Source of the DNA: an uncultured Bacilli bacterium
Lineage (GTDB): Bacteria > Bacillota_I > Bacilli_A > RF39 > UBA660
Length of the DNA: 7,362 nucleotides
Assembly (NCBI GenBank): GCA_948687865.1
Contig: CAPQQE010000017.1
Span: forward strand, 11,723-19,084
Direction of reading: 5' to 3'
Below are positions 1-4,691 of this stretch, piece by piece. A program made the translations under genes and the position numbers. A model generated the notes under the pieces. The model did no database searches. It was given only the letters and a program-made list of their open reading frames with translations, and was not told the DNA's origin. Numbering within the stretch: position 1 is the first letter of the stretch; each line of letters opens with the position of its first letter.

Positions 1-19
1 TTTTTATACTCTTTTATAT

Positions 20-1354
20 TCATTTTCGTATTTCCTTTACTAATTCTTTAAATTCATTGCCTCTATCTTCAAACCTTTCATATTGATCCCATGATGCGCA
101 TGCTGGGCTTAACAAAACTATATCAGAAGGCTCACTTATAGTTTTAACAACTTCCATAGCATTCTTTAAGGTGTCATTTTTATAACATTTTACATTTACT
201 TCTAAGCAATACTTTTCTATTCTTTCTTTTGTTTCCCCAAAGCAAACTATACATTTAACTTTATTTATTACACTATCTAAATCATGAAATGAGTGACCTC
301 TGTCTAACCCTCCTAATAACAATATTACATTACTATTAAACGAATTTAGTGCTGTTATTGTTGATACACAATTAGTTGATTTTGAATCATTATAATATTT
401 AACATCATTTATCTCATCTACAAATTCTAATCTATGTTCTACTCCTTTAAAATTAGTAATTACTCTTCTAATTGTATCATTATCAACTCCATAATGTTTT
501 ACTGCAATAATCGCAGCCATAATATTTTGATAATTATGGTTCCCTTTTAATATAATTTCATCAATATTAATTATCAATTCATTATTATAATAAATTCCAT
601 TTTCATCAAAATACGCTAAATTATTTTTATCATCTCCATAATACACTTTCGTATCATTTAAATCTTTTGTTATATTTAAACTTACTTCATCCATACTGTT
701 TATTACTGCTAAATCTTCTTTTGTATGATTATTAAATATTCTCTTTTTTATTTGTTTATATGTTTCATATGATTCATGAAAATCTAAATGTGTTGGTGTT
801 ATATTTGTTAATATACTTACATTTGTCTTAAAATTATACATATCACATAGTTGATGATCACTTATTTCTAATATTAAATAACTATTTGGTTTTATGTCAC
901 AAACAAAATTAGATAAAGGAATTCCTATATTTCCTCCTAAATATACGTTTTCATATTTTCTTTTCATAATCTCATATATTAAGGTTGTTGTTGTTGTTTT
1001 TCCATTTGAACCTGTAACACCTATTATATTAACACTTTTATCTAAAAAATAATAAGCCATCTCTACTTCATTTATTACATTTATACCAAGATTTTTAGCT
1101 TTAACAACAACTTCATTATCATATTTTATACCAGGATTTTTGATTACATAATCAAAACTATCATCAAGCAGGGAAATTTGATCCTTAGAAATAACTACTT
1201 TAACACCTAAGTTATTTAACTCATTAACTAAATTTTCATCCTGATTTTTACCATCAGTTACTAATATTTCATTATTATATTTACTGAGTAATTTAGCAGC
1301 TTCATAACCACTTCTAGCCATTCCTAATATAAATATCTTTTTATTTTCAAACAT
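20..1354 (-). CDS. murD: UDP-N-acetylmuramoyl-L-alanine--D-glutamate ligase (MurD)
   Basis: MurD is the cytoplasmic Mur ligase that uses ATP to join D-glutamate to UDP-MurNAc-L-Ala, the second step of peptide-stem assembly in peptidoglycan synthesis. At 444 residues it has normal family length. Visible motifs in order: an N-terminal UDP-binding Rossmann segment (GMARSGYEAAKLL, about 11-23, then VTD), NPGI at 73-76, the ATP P-loop GVTGSNGKTT at 112-121, GNIGIP at 141-146, LEISDHQL at 162-169, THLDFH at 188-193, a likely carbamylated lysine near K203 (by alignment with YxxxK in E. coli), GNHNYQN at 271-277, EHRLE, NDSKSTN at 322-328, GGLDRGHSF and the C-terminal SPACASWDQYERFEDRG. The ATG is preceded by GAGGTG with 5-base spacing. 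It ends in TGA. SDHQL replaces the commoner SSFQL. The family assignment is secure. Confidence 0.97.
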   Translation of the reverse strand: MFENKKIFILGMARSGYEAAKLLSKYNNEILVTDGKNQDENLVNELNNLGVKVVISKDQISLLDDSFDYVIKNPGIKYDNEVVVKAKNLGINVINEVEMAYYFLDKSVNIIGVTGSNGKTTTTTLIYEIMKRKYENVYLGGNIGIPLSNFVCDIKPNSYLILEISDHQLCDMYNFKTNVSILTNITPTHLDFHESYETYKQIKKRIFNNHTKEDLAVINSMDEVSLNITKDLNDTKVYYGDDKNNLAYFDENGIYYNNELIINIDEIILKGNHNYQNIMAAIIAVKHYGVDNDTIRRVITNFKGVEHRLEFVDEINDVKYYNDSKSTNCVSTITALNSFNSNVILLLGGLDRGHSFHDLDSVINKVKCIVCFGETKERIEKYCLEVNVKCYKNDTLKNAMEVVKTISEPSDIVLLSPACASWDQYERFEDRGNEFKELVKEIRK

Positions 1355-1359
1355 ATTTA

Positions 1360-1365
1360 CACCTC
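1360..1365 (-). promoter_or_regulatory. Ribosome binding site of murD
   Basis: GAGGTG on the minus strand lies 5 bases before the murD ATG. It supports this ATG, which also gives the expected MurD N-terminus. Confidence 0.75.
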
Positions 1366-1371
1366 ATAAAG

Positions 1372-1400
1372 ATTATATCATATATCATATTTTATGTGAA
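1372..1400 (-). promoter_or_regulatory. Sigma-A-type promoter for murD
   Basis: On the minus strand TTCACA (1400-1395) is separated by exactly 17 bases from TATAAT (1377-1372), and the -10 is preceded by TGA, an extended -10. Transcription would start near 1365-1367, which leaves a leader of only about 11-13 bases carrying the GAGGTG site. A second TATAAT at 1437-1442 lacks a good -35 but would give a longer leader. Confidence 0.6.
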
Positions 1401-1450
1401 ATAATTAAAAAGAATGTTACTATATATAATCTCATAATTATACTAACACT

Positions 1451-1475
1451 AAAAAAGTAGTTTTCACTACTTTTT
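1451..1475. terminator. Intrinsic terminator, possibly bidirectional
   Basis: A perfect 10-bp stem (1452-1461 with 1466-1475) closes a 4-base loop and has a T-run on both strands. On the minus strand it ends transcripts coming from the hypothetical gene upstream and isolates murD, which then needs its own promoter. No plus-strand gene is visible that would need it. Confidence 0.75.
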
Positions 1476-1550
1476 ATAATTTTCTTGGACTAATTGTTTT
1501 ACTAATTTTTGTTTTTCAACTTCTTCAGCAACAGAAATAATTGATATGTC
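1467..1550 (-). other. Coding-like fragment without a start codon
   Basis: Between the hypothetical gene ending at 1573 and the terminator there is an open stretch of 27 codons ending in TAG. It reads like a protein tail: after DISIISVAEEV come charged, helical residues ending QLVQENYKK. A TAA lies directly upstream, there is no ATG, and the frame differs from that of the neighbouring gene. It may be the decayed 3' end of a lost or frameshifted gene whose stop falls inside the terminator stem. It could also be chance in AT-rich DNA. Confidence 0.2.
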
Positions 1551-1572
1551 TTATAAAATTTTACCTATTTTT

Positions 1573-1947
1573 TTATTGGATTTTATTTTTTATAGTTCTT
1601 TTAAAATTCAGAATTTTTTCTCTTTGAATTTCAGTTTTTGTTTGTAATTCGTTGTATTCCTGTAATAGTGAACTAATATCTTCTTTATTATATATTCCTA
1701 ATTCCCTCATTTGCCCATCTACAATCTTTGATTTACCTACACTTTCAAAGTATTCTACAACTTTTTTAGGCAAATGGACATTTTTATTGTAATAAAAATC
1801 TTTAATAGAGGGACAGTAACCAAAATTAAATAATTCATATCCTTTATCACTTTTTAAATTTGATATATAAACTGTTCCCAATGAATAACCAATTTTAACT
1901 GATACTATTGATTTATCTTCACAAAAAATAAATTCTACTTTTTTCAT
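1573..1947 (-). CDS. Hypothetical protein, 124 residues
   Basis: I do not recognise this protein. The frame is open to an upstream ATG at 1962 (129 residues), but GGAG at 1957-1960 lies inside that longer version and 9 bases before the ATG at 1947. The start giving MKKVEFIFCED is therefore preferred. The first about 75 residues alternate hydrophobic and polar residues with many aromatics (GYSLGTVYISNL, GYELFNFGYCPS), suggesting a small beta-rich domain. The last about 45 residues (from IYNKEDISSLL) are helical and probably coiled-coil. There is no signal peptide or membrane segment. A consensus promoter lies about 90 bases upstream and a terminator about 100 bases downstream, so it looks like a single-gene unit. 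It sits among decayed fragments, which suggests accessory status. Function unknown. Confidence 0.65.
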   Translation of the reverse strand: MKKVEFIFCEDKSIVSVKIGYSLGTVYISNLKSDKGYELFNFGYCPSIKDFYYNKNVHLPKKVVEYFESVGKSKIVDGQMRELGIYNKEDISSLLQEYNELQTKTEIQREKILNFKRTIKNKIQ

Positions 1948-1956
1948 ATAACATTT

Positions 1957-1960
1957 CTCC
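1957..1960 (-). promoter_or_regulatory. Ribosome binding site that decides the start at 1947
   Basis: GGAG on the minus strand lies 9 bases upstream of ATG 1947 and overlaps the alternative ATG 1962, which has no comparable site in front of it. Confidence 0.55.
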
Positions 1961-2038
1961 ATTTCTTTTAGTTATTAAAAAACGACATTTAATCTTATAA
2001 TAGAATAAATATCATCCCTCTTTTTCTTTATTAACTTT

Positions 2039-2067
2039 ATTATAAAATATTTTATTAATTTTTTCAA
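2039..2067 (-). promoter_or_regulatory. Sigma-A-type promoter for the 124-residue hypothetical gene
   Basis: TTGAAA (2067-2062), a 17-base spacer and a perfect TATAAT (2044-2039) on the minus strand. The start would be near 2032, giving a leader of about 85 bases. It lies inside the putative broken micro-gene 2012-2180, so one of the two readings may be accidental. Confidence 0.5.
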
Positions 2068-2092
2068 TATCTTTAGAATTAATTATTACTTC

Positions 2093-2145
2093 AAGAGTTA
2101 AATGCAACTTTTTCAATTGAAATTTAAGAGTTGTATTTGACTTTT
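2093..2145. repeat. Long imperfect inverted repeat built from two similar half units
   Basis: Positions 2093-2112 pair with 2126-2145 around a 13-base loop. All 20 positions pair if G-T wobbles (four on the plus strand) are allowed. Each arm starts with AAGAGTT, a direct repeat 33 bases apart, and each arm is itself a small dyad (AAGAGTT ... AACTTTT or GACTTTT). A T-run follows on the plus strand. It could be a remnant of abutted insertion-sequence ends, a structured RNA, or a coincidence inside a broken gene. Confidence 0.5.
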
Positions 2146-2149
2146 TAAT

Positions 2150-2300
2150 TTAGAAAATATTCATCATATATTTTATCCATTATTTAATTTCTTTAGCTTA
2201 TATAGTATATAAAAATCATAAAAAATTAGTAATCTTTTATTTCTATTGATTAATTTAGATTGAAAACTTGTAAAATAAATATTTTTAAATTTAATTATGT
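2150..2300. other. AT-rich spacer with no clear gene
   Basis: This is the upstream part of the roughly 400-base gap between the nucleoside hydrolase and the 124-residue hypothetical gene. It is almost entirely A and T with frequent stops in all frames. I see no RNA gene, repeat or convincing promoter, only scattered TATA-like strings. Confidence 0.5.
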
Positions 2301-2352
2301 AAAAAGTACACCTTTCGGCATACATTGATCTCATATTGGTACGAATGGTGTA
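2301..2352 (-). terminator. Intrinsic terminator of the nucleoside hydrolase gene
   Basis: On the minus strand TACACC-A-TTCG (2352-2342) pairs with CGAA-A-GGTGTA (2317-2307), with one mismatch, and is followed by C and a run of five T. The loop is long, 24 bases. It starts about 15 bases after the stop codon of the upstream gene. The outer 5' arm overlaps a separate 14-bp palindrome. Confidence 0.6.
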
Positions 2353-2362
2353 GATATCTACA
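2349..2362. repeat. Perfect 14-bp palindrome TGTAGATATCTACA
   Basis: A perfect dyad lies directly after the nucleoside hydrolase stop codon. Four of its bases are also the 5' arm of the terminator stem, so in RNA the two hairpins would compete. It could instead be a dimer-binding site. No regulator is evident nearby. Confidence 0.5.
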
Positions 2363-2366
2363 GCTT

Positions 2367-3206
2367 TTACTTTATTAAAGAAGCAAAAAGATTTTTATAT
2401 ATAGAATTAGCATTTAGTTGTTTAATAAATGTTATATTATGATTACCTGTAGTGTGAGTAAAAGTATTATCATCATTAATTATTGGGCAACTTATATCCA
2501 TCTCTTTAAACCAATTTTTATTAATTATATATGCTATAGAGCCTATATCCCATAATGGCCATCTTTTATGAGGACCCCAAAATCTATTATAAAATTTATC
2601 ACATAAATAATCACATAATTCATTTTGACCTCCAATTTCTGCTTTTAATTCATAAATTGAGGTCATTAAGTTTGATGTTATGGGGGAACAAGGCATTACT
2701 GTTAATTTAATTTTTGAATAAAATACTGTTTTAACAGCTTCTACATCTTGTCTAAAATTAAAATCTTTATTATCACCAAATAAGAAATTACTACCTTGCC
2801 ATATTACTTCAATCTTATCAATTATGGATGGATCTTTTTTTATTGATAACGCTATATTAGTTAAGCATCCTATTGCTACAATAGTTGTCTTATCATTTTC
2901 TTTAGCAATCTCAATTATCTTTTCTACCGCATCATTATCTTCCATATATCCATTTGATAAATAATCTCTACTTCCTTTATATATAATAGATTTATCAGAT
3001 ATATTCAAAAAATCAAAAATTTTACAAGTTTCTATATAACTATCATCTATTGAATCTGATACAGTCTTTTTATATCCACTATGTTTAAAAGGACATATTG
3101 TTATTGCTTTTATATCAAATAAATCTTTATTTTTTAATAAATATGATAAAGCAAATAAATCATCTGCTTCATTATATGTATCTGTATCTAAAATAATTTT
3201 TTTCAT
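2367..3206 (-). CDS. Nucleoside hydrolase family protein
   Basis: The family (inosine-uridine preferring nucleoside hydrolase, PF01156-like) cleaves the N-glycosidic bond of ribonucleosides in salvage, using a calcium ion held by N-terminal aspartates. Here the N-terminus is MKKIILDTDTYNEADDLFAL: D7, D9, D15 and D16 match the metal-binding aspartate cluster. The spacing is that of the DTDTYNExDD subgroup, two residues longer than classical DTDPGxDD. Further signs are the GCLTNIAL segment at 113-120 (family GPLTNIAL), NFRQDVEAVKTVF at 150-162 (family N...D.EA...V), CSPIT at 173-177 and WPLWDIGSIAYI at 216-227, whose Asp 219 matches the late metal ligand. Its 279 residues are slightly short of the usual about 310. 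A longer frame from ATG 3215 or TTG 3218 exists, but its spacing from AGGAG is too small. Substrate cannot be told from sequence. Confidence 0.88.
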   Translation of the reverse strand: MKKIILDTDTYNEADDLFALSYLLKNKDLFDIKAITICPFKHSGYKKTVSDSIDDSYIETCKIFDFLNISDKSIIYKGSRDYLSNGYMEDNDAVEKIIEIAKENDKTTIVAIGCLTNIALSIKKDPSIIDKIEVIWQGSNFLFGDNKDFNFRQDVEAVKTVFYSKIKLTVMPCSPITSNLMTSIYELKAEIGGQNELCDYLCDKFYNRFWGPHKRWPLWDIGSIAYIINKNWFKEMDISCPIINDDNTFTHTTGNHNITFIKQLNANSIYKNLFASLIK

Positions 3207-3218
3207 AGTACACATCAA

Positions 3219-3223
3219 CTCCT
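3219..3223 (-). promoter_or_regulatory. Ribosome binding site of the nucleoside hydrolase gene
   Basis: AGGAG lies 12 bases before the ATG at 3206 and only 3 before the ATG at 3215. Neither spacing is ideal. The family N-terminus (MKKIILDTD) favours 3206. Confidence 0.5.
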
Positions 3224-3240
3224 AAACTACAATTAATTAT

Positions 3241-3249
3241 ATTATAGCA
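3241..3249 (-). promoter_or_regulatory. Extended -10 promoter of the nucleoside hydrolase gene
   Basis: TGCTATAAT on the minus strand is a perfect extended -10 element. At 17 bases further upstream there is no good -35 (TATGAA), which is compatible with an extended -10 promoter. The start would be near 3234, leaving room for the AGGAG site. Confidence 0.5.
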
Positions 3250-3342
3250 TGGAAATATTGTTATTCATATATTATTTTGTGTTGGCAAAGTATGTAATTT
3301 CTTAGGATTTTTCCATAAATAGCAAAATTATCTTATAAACAT

Positions 3343-3368
3343 AAAAAAATTCCAATCTCATTGATTGG
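3343..3368 (-). terminator. Intrinsic terminator, probably for the J-domain gene
   Basis: On the minus strand CCAATC and GATTGG form a perfect 6-bp stem with a 5-base loop, followed by AA and seven T. It lies about 130 bases after the J-domain gene. A weaker AT-only hairpin (3432-3439 with 3462-3469, TTTGTTTTT tail) is nearer that gene and could also serve. Confidence 0.55.
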
Positions 3369-3411
3369 TATCATTTATTGAAAGTTCGAATAGTTGCAAC
3401 ATAAATGTCAA

Positions 3412-3430
3412 TGGTGGACCTGACGAAGTC
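3412..3430. repeat. Imperfect copy of the tmRNA 3' end (att-like)
   Basis: The plus-strand string TGGTGGACCTGACGAAGTC resembles the 20 bases covering the encoded 3' terminus of ssrA (4194-4213, TGGTGGAGCTGAGGAGAGTC), in the same orientation, with two substitutions and one missing base. It is clearly richer in G and C than its surroundings. Such direct repeats arise when an element integrates into an ssrA 3' end. The interval 3431-4193 would then hold only the J-domain gene, so it would be a remnant at most. A chance match cannot be excluded. Confidence 0.35.
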
Positions 3431-3499
3431 AAAAACAAACTACTTTGTATTTAGTTGTGGATTTGTTTTGATTGTAAAAATTTAATATTTGACTTCCAA

Positions 3500-4129
3500 T
3501 TATTTCTTTTCTATTTTTGGTAAATTATCTTTAGATAAAACCTTTTCATACCAATCAGGAATAAAATCTAAAAAATACAATGGCTCCATCATCATCCAAA
3601 GAAAAGCATTACCAGATTCAACAATTTGTAGTCCATTTTCTTTCATAAAAATATCTATATTGTTTTTTAGAAATTTGTTTATAATTGCACATTCTTTGCT
3701 AGCAACTTCCATAGTTATTGGCTTTAAGATACTTTGAATTGCTTTTGCTTTTTTAACAGACGCTTTTGAAGCTTTATCTATATATTGTTCTAGCAAGACT
3801 GCTTTTAATTGATTAACTTCATTTTGAGATTGATAATAAGACTTAACTACAATCTCAGTTAAAATTTGTTCTCTTCTTATTTTTTTATTTATTTCATATT
3901 CTTCATTTTGAGATTTATTAATATTATTATTTAAAATACTAATACTACGTTCTAATATGCTATAAGCCTCTGTAATTTCTTGAATTTTTGCTTTAAAGTA
4001 TTCCTGATCTTCATTTGGATGAGCATCAGGGTGATTTAAAAATATTAAATTCTTATACATTTTCTTTAAATTTAAATCAACTGTCAAAGTTGTAATATTA
4101 AATATTTGTTTAGCTTCTTCTAATGTCAT
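3500..4129 (-). CDS. Orphan J-domain (DnaJ-like) protein, 209 residues
   Basis: Residues about 5-60 form a J domain: a first helix (EEAKQIFNI), a basic second helix (LKKMYKNLIFLNH), the HPD signature at 33-35 and a third helix (YFKAKIQEITEAYSILE). J domains stimulate the ATPase of an Hsp70 partner (DnaK). There is no G/F-rich linker, zinc-finger or DnaJ C-terminal domain. From about 61 on, the protein is long, charged and helical (RSISILNNNI to VKKAKAIQSIL) with an aromatic C-terminal part (AFLWMMMEPLYFLDFIPDWYE, 175-194) that I do not recognise. It is thus a class C-type co-chaperone, and the C-terminal region may choose the client. The start is ATG after AGGGGG with an 11-base gap. It is the first gene after ssrA, and no clear promoter of its own is visible, so read-through from ssrA is possible. 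Confidence 0.8.
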   Translation of the reverse strand: MTLEEAKQIFNITTLTVDLNLKKMYKNLIFLNHPDAHPNEDQEYFKAKIQEITEAYSILERSISILNNNINKSQNEEYEINKKIRREQILTEIVVKSYYQSQNEVNQLKAVLLEQYIDKASKASVKKAKAIQSILKPITMEVASKECAIINKFLKNNIDIFMKENGLQIVESGNAFLWMMMEPLYFLDFIPDWYEKVLSKDNLPKIEKK

Positions 4130-4160
4130 ATATATTAAAACCCCCTAAAAATCTATATTT

Positions 4161-4183
4161 AAACAAAACTAAATTTTTTGTTT
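4161..4183 (-). terminator. Weak hairpin after ssrA
   Basis: Positions 4161-4168 and 4176-4183 form an 8-bp stem (AAACAAAA/TTTTGTTT on the minus strand) with a 7-base loop, 11 bases after the tmRNA 3' end. It has a single G-C pair and no strong T-tail, so termination may be leaky and allow transcription into the J-domain gene. Confidence 0.4.
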
Positions 4184-4193
4184 TATAACCACA

Positions 4194-4572
4194 TGGTGGA
4201 GCTGAGGAGAGTCGAACTCCTGTCCAAAAATACATAACAATAAGCATCTACAAGTTTAGTTGATTAACTAGATTCCTAATTTATAAAAGTAACCAACAAC
4301 CTATAAACTAGTAAGTCTAAAATTATTCATTATTATTCTTAGACAAAATAATAATATATCTTGCTAAAATCGAATCTTCTATAATCTACGCAAGAAAAGA
4401 AAATAGAAGATTGCATTTCTGACTTAAGCAGCTAGGGCAACACTATTGCTTCTGAATAATGATGCAAATGCGTTTTTAATTTTGTTTCCGTTTATTTGTT
4501 TTTTGCACGTAACGTGTGCATTCGACTTGCAACTTAGAGCTCAGCATTTCTGTCGAAACCATATACAGCCCC
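4194..4572 (-). ncRNA. ssrA: Transfer-messenger RNA (tmRNA, 10Sa RNA)
   Basis: The tmRNA rescues stalled ribosomes: charged with alanine and bound to SmpB, it enters the A site, then serves as template for a degradation tag. The 5' end GGGGCTG pairs over 7 bp with CAGCTCC before A-CCA, and the third pair is G-U, the alanyl-tRNA synthetase identity element. A T-arm with GTTCGAC in an AGGAG/CTCCT stem precedes it, and CCA is encoded. A tag reading frame ends NSVALAA-TAA. AT-rich pseudoknot regions follow, and a GCACACGTTACGTGC element lies near the 5' end. The length, 379 bases, is normal. The ends are set by the acceptor stem. It lies downstream of rnr and smpB, the other rescue genes. An overlapping plus-strand open frame is not a gene. 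Confidence 0.97.
4424..4471 (-). other. tmRNA tag-peptide reading frame
   Basis: From a GCA at 4471 the frame reads AFASLFRSNSVALAA and a TAA stop. The ending VALAA is the typical ClpXP/ClpAP-type degradation signal and matches the end of the Bacillus subtilis tag. The resume codon is probably this GCA. A second in-frame GCA at 4465 would give ASLFRSNSVALAA. The stop lies within a hairpin region, as is usual. Confidence 0.75.
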
Positions 4573-4581
4573 GTAAACAAG

Positions 4582-4610
4582 ATTATATTATAAAATTATT
4601 AAAAAGTCAA
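4582..4610 (-). promoter_or_regulatory. Strong sigma-A promoter of ssrA
   Basis: TTGACT (4610-4605), a 17-base spacer and a perfect TATAAT (4587-4582) on the minus strand. The predicted start is 2-3 bases before the mature 5' end at 4572, so only a very short leader would need removal by RNase P. A strong constitutive promoter fits an abundant RNA. Confidence 0.85.
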
Positions 4611-4643
4611 AATTATATATATTTTGAGCTTTGTGTAATCAAA

Positions 4644-4681
4644 TAATAAAAACTACCTATTAATTTATGTATGGTAGTTTT
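4644..4681 (-). terminator. Intrinsic terminator of the lipoprotein gene
   Basis: A perfect 9-bp stem, AAAACTACC/GGTAGTTTT (4681-4673 with 4657-4649), with a 15-base loop and a T-rich tail on the minus strand, starts about 10 bases after the lipoprotein stop codon. It separates that gene from the ssrA promoter. Confidence 0.75.
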
Positions 4682-4691
4682 AAAATACAAA

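Larger units (their letters stand above)
2012..2180 (-). pseudogene. Possible frameshifted micro-gene, about 55 codons
   Basis: On the minus strand an ATG at 2180 opens MDKIYDEYFLN and then hits TAA. One base out of frame the reading continues for about 44 codons (KKSNTTLKFQLKK, then LHLTLEVIINSKDIEKINK) to a TGA at 2012. The total of 169 bases is 56 codons plus one, as expected for a single-base insertion, probably in the AT run around 2141-2152. The upstream Shine-Dalgarno is weak. It overlaps a long hairpin and a promoter-like sequence, so the reading is uncertain. No family recognised. Confidence 0.3.

Noticed and set aside
1..19. Start of a gene downstream of murD
   Set aside because: Only 19 AT-rich bases are visible, with no start codon or clear ribosome binding site.
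2346..2363. Third copy of the ssrA 3' end near the nucleoside hydrolase stop
   Set aside because: Only ATGGTG and a few further bases agree with the tmRNA terminus, so it is too weak to call.
3206..3218. TTG 3218 or ATG 3215 as the nucleoside hydrolase start
   Set aside because: These starts abut or nearly abut the AGGAG site, and the family N-terminus begins at the MKKIILDTD methionine.
3381..3430. tRNA-like gene, because of GTTCGAA and a CCACCA on the minus strand
   Set aside because: No acceptor stem, anticodon arm or T-arm can be closed around these strings. The GTTCGAA is on the opposite strand from the CCA end.
3489..3737. Plus-strand open frame of 82 codons
   Set aside because: It is antisense to the 3' part of the J-domain gene, has no ribosome binding site, and its product looks like reverse-strand translation of AT-rich coding DNA.
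4446..4646. Plus-strand open frame of 66 codons
   Set aside because: It lies antisense across the tmRNA gene and its promoter, both of which are well supported.
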